Assembly (NCBI GenBank): GCA_042408955.1
Contig: JBHOQQ010000069.1
Location: forward strand, 1-5,392
Direction: 5' to 3'
Origin: CALGSZ01 sp042408955
GTDB lineage: Bacteria; Chloroflexota; Chloroflexia; Thermomicrobiales; UBA6265
DNA: 5,392 nt
The notes beneath the pieces were generated by a model. It searched no databases and was not told where the DNA came from. It worked only from the letters and a program-made list of their open reading frames with translations. The position numbers and the translations under genes are program-made. Shown piece by piece: positions 1 through 4,902 of this stretch; position 1 is the first letter of the stretch; the number at the start of each line of letters is the position of its first letter.

Positions 1-265
1 CCTGGAGCATCTTCGGGCGCTTTCCTCCCACCAGGATCGGCAGGTGCGCCTGCACCGGCTTGGGCGCAAAGGGGGCATCCTCAAGCTGGTAGAAGCGGCC
101 GTGGAACGTCGTCCGCCGCTTGGTGAAGAGCGACCGGATCACCGTCAGTGCCTCATCGAGCATCGCCACGCGGTCGCCCGGTGGCGGAAACGGGATGCCA
201 TAGGCGCGGTGTTCGCGCTCGTTCCAAGCTGCGCCGATGCCCAGGATGGCACGGCCGCCGATCTC
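1..265 (-). pseudogene. LLM-class (luciferase-like) F420/flavin oxidoreductase, middle segment, inverted; runs off left edge
   Basis: An uninterrupted minus-strand frame of about 86 codons runs from near 259 to base 2 with no stop. It matches the central part of luciferase-like F420-dependent oxidoreductases (Rv1855c-like families). It starts at the family's GGR-x-ILGIGAAWNE motif (about 259-210), continues through EHRAYGIPFPP, a 'LDEAL..IRSLF' helix and 'FHGRFYQLEDAPFAPKPVQ', and ends in LPILVGGKRPKML at the window edge. In intact proteins this segment is followed within a few residues by ADLW-like sequence; here ADLW lies on the opposite strand, immediately beyond the other end of this segment. 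No start codon or N-terminal barrel strand is visible before GGR. The few residues upstream (TIPEI) could be native or an accident of the junction. It could instead be part of a separate divergent LLM gene. The family call is confident; the pseudogene status depends on the left flank. Confidence 0.72.
250..265. other. Inversion junction inside the LLM gene
   Basis: Recognisable LLM coding sequence changes strand here. To the left, the minus strand starts at GGRAILG; to the right, the plus strand starts at ADLW. In an intact gene these motifs are about 90 residues apart on one strand, with the GGR..KML segment between them. The arrangement is what a roughly 270-bp internal inversion would leave, with its other end just left of base 1. 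The exact breakpoint cannot be fixed because both strands read plausibly for a few codons around 255-270. An assembly or amplification chimera gives the same picture. Confidence 0.6.
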
Positions 266-547
266 TGGGATAGTTCCGGCACGCCGGACGAGCTGCGCCG
301 TGGGTTTGACGACATTGCTGCTCATTGCCGGGCATTCGGGCGGGATCCGAACAAGATCGTCATCTCAGTCTCGCTTGGAGCCGACCGTCTGGCGGACGAA
401 CAACGATTTGCGCAGCTCGTCCAGGACTACTACGCCGCCGGTGCTCGCCAGTTCCTCTTCGATTTTCCACTCGGAGGTGAGGAGCTTGCCGCCGCCGAGC
501 GCGTGGCGCGCCGGATCATCCCCACCTTGCGGGAGGACCTTGCATGA
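254..547 (+). pseudogene. LLM-class oxidoreductase, C-terminal third (5' part displaced)
   Basis: From about 254 the plus strand reads ADLWDSSGTPDELRRGF, then HCRAFGRDPNKI, then QDYYAAGARQFLFDFP and a final helix ending in PTLRED. This is the usual C-terminus of luciferase-like F420/FMN-dependent monooxygenases: the ADLWN-type motif, the GRDP-x-I turn, then the last barrel strand and helix. The same frame stays open back to about 44, but that part is the antisense of the inverted LLM middle segment and shows no LLM homology of its own, so it is excluded. The stop (545-547) overlaps the ATG of the HAD hydrolase as ATGA, so this end sits in its original operon position. A protein made from this piece alone would lack most of the TIM barrel and should not be active. 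Confidence 0.72.
531..536 (+). promoter_or_regulatory. Ribosome binding site for the HAD hydrolase
   Basis: GGGAGG lies seven bases before the ATG at 544, inside the end of the LLM frame. It supports the 544 start and the translationally coupled ATGA overlap. Confidence 0.7.
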
Positions 548-1332
548 GCACAGCCCCACGAATCACCGGACCGGTACAGGCGGTGACCTTCGATCTCTAC
601 GACACGCTGATCGAATTGTATCCCCGGCGGTGGGAGCGTCTCGCGGCCGCTTTGGGCCGGCTCGGTATCCCGCACGATCTCGACGCTCTGTGCGCTGCCG
701 ATCTCGTGGCCGAGGATTTCTACACCGAAGAGAACGCGCGCATCCCGATCCGCGACCGCCCGCGGGCTGAGCGTGAGGCGTTCCGGCTGCGGTACATGGC
801 GGTCTGGCTTGAAGCGGCCGGAATCCCGTTCGACCGGCCATTGCTTCAAGCCATCCGCGAGGCGTACCTCGCTGAGTTCGAAACCCCGGCGGTCGAGGCT
901 GGGCCAGCAGGCGGCTACCGCGTCTTTAGCGACGTGCTCCCGGCGTTGCAGCGGCTGCGCGAGGCGGGGATCAAGCGCGCGGTGATCTCCAACGCCGACG
1001 CGGATGTGACGAATCTCTGCACGCACCTGGCATTTGCCCATGAGATGAATGCGATCATCACGTCGGCAGTCGTTGGCTGGGAAAAACCGGACCCACGCAC
1101 CTTTAGGGCCGCGCTGGATGCGCTCGGCGTCGAGCCGGCGGCGGTGGTTCATATTGGCGACCAGCCAAAATCCGATGTCGCCGGTGCGCGCTCGGCCGGC
1201 ATGCAGGCGGCGCTGATTGACCGCTATTCCCGCCAGAATCCGGATCAGCAAGCGGTGCCGGTGTTCCGCGATCTTCATGAATTTGTGGACGCCGTTCTCG
1301 CGCCGTCGTTGGAGCGCGCCGGGACGCGCTAA
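544..1332 (+). CDS. HAD-superfamily hydrolase (phosphatase/dehalogenase-like)
   Basis: The 262-residue cytosolic protein shows all four haloacid dehalogenase motifs. Motif I is FDLYDT (nucleophile Asp17, second Asp20), motif II is VISNAD (Ser149), motif III is the lysine of WEKPDP (Lys181), and motif IV is HIGDQPKSDVAG (Asp206, Asp211). A helical cap of about 100 residues lies between motifs I and II, giving the C1-cap arrangement of the haloalkanoate dehalogenase/phosphoglycolate phosphatase group. Tyr between the two motif I aspartates is common in 2-haloacid dehalogenase-like members, but the second Asp favours phosphatase chemistry: Mg-dependent phosphoester hydrolysis through an aspartyl-phosphate. 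The substrate cannot be read from sequence. The start is set by GGGAGG seven bases upstream and a 4-base overlap with the LLM stop. The MOSC gene follows after 20 bases, suggesting cotranscription. Confidence 0.93.
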   Translation: MSTAPRITGPVQAVTFDLYDTLIELYPRRWERLAAALGRLGIPHDLDALCAADLVAEDFYTEENARIPIRDRPRAEREAFRLRYMAVWLEAAGIPFDRPLLQAIREAYLAEFETPAVEAGPAGGYRVFSDVLPALQRLREAGIKRAVISNADADVTNLCTHLAFAHEMNAIITSAVVGWEKPDPRTFRAALDALGVEPAAVVHIGDQPKSDVAGARSAGMQAALIDRYSRQNPDQQAVPVFRDLHEFVDAVLAPSLERAGTR

Positions 1333-1352
1333 CGCAGGGGAGTATTGCCAGC

Positions 1353-2078
1353 ATGATCGGTTCGCGCCAGCAGGCGAGCGATAGACCTGGTGCCGTGTCG
1401 GTTGGTGATTCGCCAACCATCAACCTCGTGTCCGTCAACGTCGGGTTGCCCCAGGTGATCGGGCTGCGACGTGGACAACCGGTCGTTAGTGGCATCCGCA
1501 AGCGGCCCGTGGCAGAGGCGTGGATCACCCTGGACCTGGCCAACTTGGAAGGCGATCGCCAAGCCGATCTCCGCGCCCACGGCGGCGTGGACAAGGCGGT
1601 CTTCGCCTATCCGGTCGAACACCTCGCTACCTGGAGCGAAGAGTGCGGGATCAGGCCGGCGCTGGATCCAGGAAGTTTCGGCGAGAACCTCACGCTCCAG
1701 GGCGTGACCGAGGAGCAGGTGTGCATCGGTGATAGGTGGGCCTGGGGCGAGGCGCTGCTCCAGGTGGCTCAGCCCCGATGGCCTTGCTACAAGCTCGCGA
1801 TGGCAACGGGGATTCCAGAGATCGTCGAGCGATTCATCGAGACTGGCCGGAGTGGTTGGTATTTTCGCGTGCTCCGGCCCGGGCGCGTGCCAGTGAGGGG
1901 GCCAATCGCCCTCGTTGAGCGGCATCCGGCCGGAGTGCGCGTGCGGGAGGCTCAATGCGCTCTCCTGCCCGGCGCCTCGCGTGACCTGATCGAGCGTGTG
2001 GCTGCGGTGGATGCCCTGGCGACGGCCTGGCGCCAGCCGCTGCTGATCCGACTGGAGCAATCGGCGGCGCAACAATGA
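1353..2078 (+). CDS. MOSC-domain protein, YiiM-like
   Basis: The 241-residue protein matches the YiiM branch of MOSC (molybdenum cofactor sulfurase C-terminal) domains along almost its whole length. Visible motifs are VSVNVG (27-31), SGIRKRPV (46-53), LEGDRQADLRAHGG (65-78) followed by DKAVFAYP, FGENLT (109-114), GD at 126-127, QPRWPCYKLA (140-149) with the conserved Cys145, and GWYFRVL (168-173). MOSC proteins bind a molybdenum cofactor or move sulfur through the conserved cysteine; YiiM-type proteins are linked to reduction of N-hydroxylated compounds. The precise substrate here is unknown. AGGGGAG (1336-1342) lies ten bases before the ATG. The first 22 residues are not part of the family core, so a later start such as the GTG at 1395 is possible. 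The stop lies just before the M24 gene, whose ribosome site follows closely. Confidence 0.93.
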   Translation: MIGSRQQASDRPGAVSVGDSPTINLVSVNVGLPQVIGLRRGQPVVSGIRKRPVAEAWITLDLANLEGDRQADLRAHGGVDKAVFAYPVEHLATWSEECGIRPALDPGSFGENLTLQGVTEEQVCIGDRWAWGEALLQVAQPRWPCYKLAMATGIPEIVERFIETGRSGWYFRVLRPGRVPVRGPIALVERHPAGVRVREAQCALLPGASRDLIERVAAVDALATAWRQPLLIRLEQSAAQQ

Positions 2079-2091
2079 GCCAGAAGCGAGC

Positions 2092-2099
2092 GGGAGGAG
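2092..2099 (+). promoter_or_regulatory. Ribosome binding site deciding the M24 peptidase start
   Basis: GGGAGGAG sits five bases before ATG 2105. The alternative ATG at 2075, which overlaps the MOSC stop as ATGA, has no good site at the right distance, so 2105 is preferred. Confidence 0.7.
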
Positions 2100-2104
2100 A
2101 CCGT

Positions 2105-3286
2105 ATGGACCAGCAGGTGATGGAGGATGTGCCGGGGATTTCGCGGGAGGAAGTGCGAGCACGCCAGGAGCGGGCACGAGAGCTTGCTGAGCGCGAGGGC
2201 TACGATGCGCTCTTGGTGGTCGGCCGGTCTTTCTACGACCGTCCAGGCGACCTCGCCTACCTGACGAATCACTTTCCCCCGTTTCCCAGCACGGTCTTCT
2301 CCGAGACCAACCGGGGAATGGGTCACGCGATCTTTCTACTGCCGGTCAGTGGCGCGCCGGTCCTGTTGACCGATCCACGCCGGTATCGCCCTGACTTGGT
2401 AGCCGTGGACGACGTGCGCGCTATGGCCGATCTCGGCTCGGCCACGGTGCAACTCCTACGAGAACGCGGGCTGGAGCGCGCCCGGATCGGACTGGTTGGC
2501 GATGATATCCTGCCCGCCGCATTCGACCGCCAGTTTCGAACCGAGTTGCCTGCCTTGTGCCTGGAGCCGGAGAGGAGCATCGTTGCGGGCATGCGGGTGA
2601 TCAAGAGTCCGGCAGAGCAGGCACTGCTACGGCGCGCCGCAATCTGCGCCGATGCCGCCCTGACCGCCGCACGCGACACCATCCGCGCTGGAAATGTCAC
2701 AGAGCGAGATGTCTGCGCCGCTGCCTTCGCCGCAGGGTTGCGCGCGGGCGCTGATTTCCTGCGCTACGTGCGCGTTCACTCCGGGCCGTGGTCGGCCTAT
2801 GGCTCGCGCTGGCCCCAGGCGATGGACCGGAGGATCGAGCCGGGCGACGTTGTTGCACTCGACGCCATCGGTGCGTATCAGGGCTACCAGTTCGACGTAA
2901 ACCGCACGACCGTCGCGGGCTCACCCGACGATGAGACACTCCGGCTTTTGGAAACAACGCTCGAAGCGACAGAGGCAGCGGTTGCAGCGTGCATCGCTGG
3001 GGCGCTGATCGCCGATGTAGTCGCTGCGGCGGAGCGCGTCATCTCCCGCAGCCCCTACGCAGATGTCTTTGCCGGAATGATGGGCCACGCCATCGGGTTG
3101 GAGACAGTGGAGCTCCCCTACGTCGCGCGGGGGGACCAGACGGAGCTCATTCCTGGAATGGTGCTCTGCATCGAACCGGGCCTGTTTGTTCCAGGGAAGG
3201 CGGGCGCTGCGATCGAGCAAGAGGTGATCATCCGCGAGAGCGGCCCACCGGAGGTGATCACCCCGACGCCAGGCCGGCTCTGGTGA
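2105..3286 (+). CDS. M24-family metallopeptidase (Xaa-Pro aminopeptidase/prolidase-like)
   Basis: The 393-residue protein has the two-domain layout of the aminopeptidase P/prolidase/creatinase family. A creatinase-like N-terminal domain (about 10-160) includes YDALLVVG and LAYLTNHFPP. A pita-bread catalytic domain (about 165-390) follows, opening with 'RVIKSPAEQALLRRAA'. The five expected dinuclear metal ligands are all present: Asp253 (VALDAIG), Asp264 (YQFDVNRT), His328 (MMGHAIGLE), Glu357 (CIEPGLF) and Glu371 (AAIEQEV), so it should be active. Such enzymes remove N-terminal residues preceding proline or hydrolyse related amide bonds in the cytosol; creatinase-like or other amidohydrolase use of the fold cannot be excluded. 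Length is normal. No signal peptide is seen. It is the last gene of the HAD-MOSC-M24 run, starting 26 bases after the MOSC stop. A 13-aa longer form from the 2075 ATG (10 residues extra) is possible. Confidence 0.92.
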   Translation: MDQQVMEDVPGISREEVRARQERARELAEREGYDALLVVGRSFYDRPGDLAYLTNHFPPFPSTVFSETNRGMGHAIFLLPVSGAPVLLTDPRRYRPDLVAVDDVRAMADLGSATVQLLRERGLERARIGLVGDDILPAAFDRQFRTELPALCLEPERSIVAGMRVIKSPAEQALLRRAAICADAALTAARDTIRAGNVTERDVCAAAFAAGLRAGADFLRYVRVHSGPWSAYGSRWPQAMDRRIEPGDVVALDAIGAYQGYQFDVNRTTVAGSPDDETLRLLETTLEATEAAVAACIAGALIADVVAAAERVISRSPYADVFAGMMGHAIGLETVELPYVARGDQTELIPGMVLCIEPGLFVPGKAGAAIEQEVIIRESGPPEVITPTPGRLW

Positions 3287-3323
3287 GCTTCCAGCGTTGC
3301 GCTGCGAGCGTTCAGCGTGTCGG

Positions 3324-3351
3324 GTCATGCGCAGGCAGATGCATGCATGAC
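3324..3351. repeat. Imperfectly spaced 7-bp inverted repeat after the M24 gene
   Basis: GTCATGC (3324-3330) and GCATGAC (3345-3351) are exact inverted copies separated by 14 bases; the spacer and right arm include the self-complementary ATGCATGCAT (3339-3348). It lies 38 bases after the M24 stop. There is no T-run behind it, so it is a poor intrinsic terminator. It could be a weak hairpin or an operator-like site. Confidence 0.4.
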
Positions 3352-3384
3352 GCCCAGACATTCCGCACCGTCACTCGCTCCCCC

Positions 3385-3414
3385 CGTCATGCCGAGCGCA
3401 CCCTCGTCATTCCG
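3385..3414. repeat. Tandem-like pair of 10-bp direct repeats (CGTCATKCCG)
   Basis: CGTCATGCCG (3385-3394) and CGTCATTCCG (3405-3414) match at 9 of 10 bases with 20-base periodicity; a weaker CGTCAC copy starts at 3369. The text resembles 'GTCATTCCGAGCGC' intergenic repeats often seen in GC-rich genomes. It may be the decayed remnant of such a dispersed repeat. No coding signal is seen here. Confidence 0.4.
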
Positions 3415-3445
3415 TTCACGCAAGCGGGGGAGTTCGCTTGGGAAC
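3414..3445. repeat. Imperfect hairpin upstream of the large palindrome
   Basis: CAAGCG (3421-3426) pairs exactly with CGCTTG (3435-3440), extended by GTTC (3414-3417) with GAAC (3442-3445) across a small internal loop. Its right arm can also pair with the left arm of the neighbouring palindrome. Confidence 0.45.
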
Positions 3446-3462
3446 CCGTCGCGTGAGGTCCC

Positions 3463-3493
3463 GTTCCCAGGCGATCCTTGATCGCCTGGGAAC
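3463..3493. repeat. Perfect 14-bp inverted repeat with 3-base loop
   Basis: GTTCCCAGGCGATC (3463-3476) and its exact reverse complement (3480-3493) flank a CTT loop. It lies 177 bases after the M24 stop and 77 bases before the likely start of the helix-turn-helix gene. The RNA stem would be very stable. What follows is ATTGTTTG rather than a clean T-run, so a rho-independent terminator is possible but not typical. The left arm can alternatively pair over nine bases (one G-T) with 3437-3445. It could be a terminator for the upstream operon, an operator, or a dispersed palindromic repeat. Confidence 0.6.
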
Positions 3494-3569
3494 CCGATTG
3501 TTTGGGGGCCCGGATGCCTCGACGTGTACAGAACAAATCACACTTGAGCGCAGGGTGGAGCTGGTGAGC

Positions 3570-3851
3570 GTGCCGGAAATGGCCCGGCGGCTGGGGGTGA
3601 GCCGGAGCACGCTCGGGCGCCTGGTACGGGACGGCGTCCTCCCCGGCTACCGCCCCGGCACAGACCACTACTACATCCCGGCCGATGTGGCGCTGCCGGC
3701 ACGGACCTGCCAGCAGTGTGGGACGAGCCTGGCCGATCGCCCGCCGAATGCGCGCTTCTGCCTGGCGTGCTATCAGGCGCGCAGGAAGGCAGCGGCAGCA
3801 GCACACTACCAGCGACGGAAGGCGGACCGGGCTGCTTCCGCACGCGGCTGA
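3570..3851 (+). CDS. Small helix-turn-helix protein with zinc-ribbon-like tail
   Basis: The 93-residue protein opens with a MerR/excisionase-type DNA-binding fold: 'PEMARRLGVSRSTLGRLVRDG' then VLPGYRPGTDHYYIP, the typical helix-turn-helix plus wing (residues 2-40). Four cysteines follow as CxxC-x13-CxxC (Cys47, 50, 64, 67), a likely structural zinc site, then a very basic tail (YQARRKAAAAAHYQRRKA). It probably binds DNA; whether it is a repressor, a recombination directionality factor or a phage-type regulator is unknown. GTG 3570 is chosen because GGTGGAG (3554-3560) precedes it by nine bases. An in-frame ATG at 3438 would add 44 residues, but these translate the palindromic repeat and look noncoding. 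The gene faces the end of the cmr1 remnant, whose frame overlaps its 3' end antisense. Confidence 0.72.
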   Translation: MPEMARRLGVSRSTLGRLVRDGVLPGYRPGTDHYYIPADVALPARTCQQCGTSLADRPPNARFCLACYQARRKAAAAAHYQRRKADRAASARG

Positions 3852-4400
3852 CAACGGGCCTTTCCCTGGATATGCCCCTCGTGGTCTCCTCGGCCGTTTC
3901 CTCGTGCGTGGCTCGTCTTCGCGCCCAGCGCTCCGTACCGCTCGACCAGGTGGAGCGTGTGATGGATGGCGGCACGTTCGAAGTCGTCCAGGGCACCTGG
4001 ACGCAATGGGTGCAGAGCCGGCGTCAGGGGTGCACAGACGTTCCGCGGAATGCGCCAGCCGCGATGGTTGGAGGTTCCAGGATTCTGAAGCTGCACTTCG
4101 GTGAGCTGGCCCGCGCTGCCCCCCTCCCGCCACAGTCAGCCGAAATCACCGGCTGTATCCGGTGCAGCCGAAGAGCTGGCAAGCGAGACAAATGCTTGCT
4201 ATCTTCCTCTTTTCGTCATACACGCAGGAGCCACTACTGGGGTCGCAAGCATAGAGACCGAATCCCCGGACAAGTGCCTCGTACCACCAGCGCAGGCTGC
4301 CAAGGATGCCTGTCTCGCGCACGCGGCTTCCCTTGCCCTCCGCATCTCCCGTCCAAACAGGCGTGAGCGGTTGAATCCTGATGACAATGGGTTCAGGCAT
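3806..4400 (-). pseudogene. cmr1: cmr1 remnant (type III-B CRISPR RAMP protein), nonsense plus frameshift, truncated
   Basis: From ATG 4400 (AAGGGAGA seven bases upstream) the frame reads like Cmr1, a Cas7-like RAMP subunit of the RNA-guided Cmr effector complex. Visible motifs are 'IRIQPLTPVWTGD', 'ETGILGSLRWWYEALVRG', YACDP and CLACQLFGCTGYSR. The frame then meets TGA (4148-4146), directly followed in frame by FRLTVAGG, the expected continuation of GYSR-R-FRL. So a CGA-to-TGA change at Arg85 is likely. A second lesion is a +1 shift in a G6 run (plus-strand C6 at 4119-4124). After it, another frame continues with QLTEVQLQNPG, RGWRIP, ALHPLRPG and LVERYGALGAKTSH, all Cmr1-like. Recognisable homology fades near 3893; the frame stays open to a stop at 3808-3806. 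The C-terminal RAMP half is missing. No cmr2-6 genes are in the window. It should be non-functional as read; sequencing error could explain one lesion but hardly the truncation too. Confidence 0.8.
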
Positions 4401-4407
4401 TACCCGT

Positions 4408-4415
4408 TCTCCCTT
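4408..4415 (-). promoter_or_regulatory. Ribosome binding site of the cmr1 remnant
   Basis: AAGGGAGA on the minus strand lies seven bases before ATG 4400. This favours 4400 over the in-frame GTG at 4445, and shows that the 5' end of the gene is still intact. Confidence 0.6.
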
Positions 4416-4479
4416 ACGTGGCCCCGCTGATCTCTCGGCTTTCACTCACTGGGCTCCTCCAGCACCTGTGCGCCAGGGC

Positions 4480-4815
4480 TCATGCCTCCCCTGCGGCAGG
4501 CTCGTCCTCGCCCCAGACGCGGGCGAGGGTGGCATGGATCTTCTTCTCCAAACGGGCGATCCGCACGCGGTTGGCGTTGACCAGTGTATGCTCGGCTTCG
4601 ATGTATATCCGCGTGGTTCGGCCGTAGCCGGGACCTCTATGGACTTCGTCACGGCAGTTGGGGCAAAGCGGTATAGCATTGTCGATATCATCCGTCCCGC
4701 CCTCGTACAAAGGGGCGATGTGATGAACCTGGACCTTGTGAAGCGTGCCGCAAAGACAGCACCTGCAGCCGGTATCGGTCAGCAGCTTCTCGACGTCGTC
4801 TTGCTTGAAAGCCAC
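4480..4815 (-). CDS. HNH-family endonuclease
   Basis: The 111-residue protein carries a compact HNH nuclease fold. C19-x2-C22 and C51-x2-C54 form the zinc knuckles. VHHIAP (His31, His32) supplies the general base region, GGTDDIDNAIPLC the Asn46 motif, and CRDEVH the final His59. The catalytic set for metal-dependent nicking or cleavage of DNA looks complete. A basic, helical C-terminus (about 65-101) may help bind DNA. GTG 4815 is chosen because GGAGGA lies five bases upstream; an extension to 4854 would run into the attC-like stem. It lies between the attC-like site and cmr1, all on the minus strand, with 79 bases to the cmr1 ATG. Its role could be a restriction-type or mobile-element nuclease; there is no evidence that it belongs to the Cmr complex. 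Confidence 0.87.
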   Translation of the reverse strand: MAFKQDDVEKLLTDTGCRCCLCGTLHKVQVHHIAPLYEGGTDDIDNAIPLCPNCRDEVHRGPGYGRTTRIYIEAEHTLVNANRVRIARLEKKIHATLARVWGEDEPAAGEA

Positions 4816-4820
4816 GTAGA

Positions 4821-4826
4821 TCCTCC
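4821..4826 (-). promoter_or_regulatory. Ribosome binding site deciding the HNH start
   Basis: GGAGGA on the minus strand is five bases before GTG 4815, placing the start just downstream of the attC-like element. Confidence 0.7.
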
Positions 4827-4835
4827 AGTTCCACG

Positions 4836-4895
4836 GCGCAACGCCCAGCATCAACTGCGGCGCGAAGCGCCGGCCGCTGCATGCCGTGGTTAGAC
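4836..4895 (-). other. Candidate integron attC recombination site (59-base-element-like)
   Basis: Read on the minus strand, this 60-base element begins with GTCTAAC (4895-4889), a perfect RYYYAAC core (R''), and ends with GTTGCGC (4842-4836), which fits the GTTRRRY core (R') at six of seven positions. Between them is an imperfect stem: GCAT/ATGC (4884-4881 with 4851-4848), CAGCGG/CAGTTG with one wobble and one mismatch, and CGGCGC/GCGCCG (4872-4867 with 4863-4858) closed by a TTC loop. Two bases, G4880 and C4873, are unpaired and both lie on the R'' arm, as extrahelical bases do in known attC sites. The site starts seven bases after the hsdR stop and ends 20 bases before the HNH start, the position of a cassette junction. 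No integrase gene and no second attC are seen, so it may be an isolated or decayed site. Confidence 0.58.
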
Positions 4896-4902
4896 GCCCT
4901 TA

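Noticed and set aside
44..253. Plus-strand open frame continuous with the LLM C-terminus
   Set aside because: It is the antisense of a clear LLM middle segment on the minus strand and has no LLM-like text of its own; the open frame is a by-product of high GC.
430..1416. 328-codon minus-strand frame over the HAD gene
   Set aside because: Shadow of the HAD gene, which has all four catalytic motifs on the plus strand.
3438..3569. N-terminal extension of the helix-turn-helix protein from ATG 3438
   Set aside because: It would translate the hairpin/palindrome repeat; no ribosome site fits, while GTG 3570 has one.
3287..3569. CRISPR array
   Set aside because: Repeats are 10-14 bases, degenerate and partly inverted; no regular repeat-spacer structure here or elsewhere in the window.
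3387..4133. 248-codon minus-strand frame continuing past the Cmr1 TGA
   Set aside because: Only its first few codons (VAGG) and the preceding FRLT are Cmr1-like; after the G6 run the homology moves to another frame, and the rest is low-information antisense to the regulator gene and repeats.
3716..4366. 216-codon plus-strand frame
   Set aside because: Antisense to cmr1 and overlapping the regulator gene in another frame; no recognisable domain.
4401..4479. Second attC site after the HNH gene
   Set aside because: I found no RYYYAAC/GTTRRRY pair or attC-like stem in this gap.
4441..4483. 13-codon ORF starting ATGA at the HNH stop, preceded by GGGGAGG
   Set aside because: It has a plausible ribosome site and coupling, but it is too short and without pattern; more likely chance.
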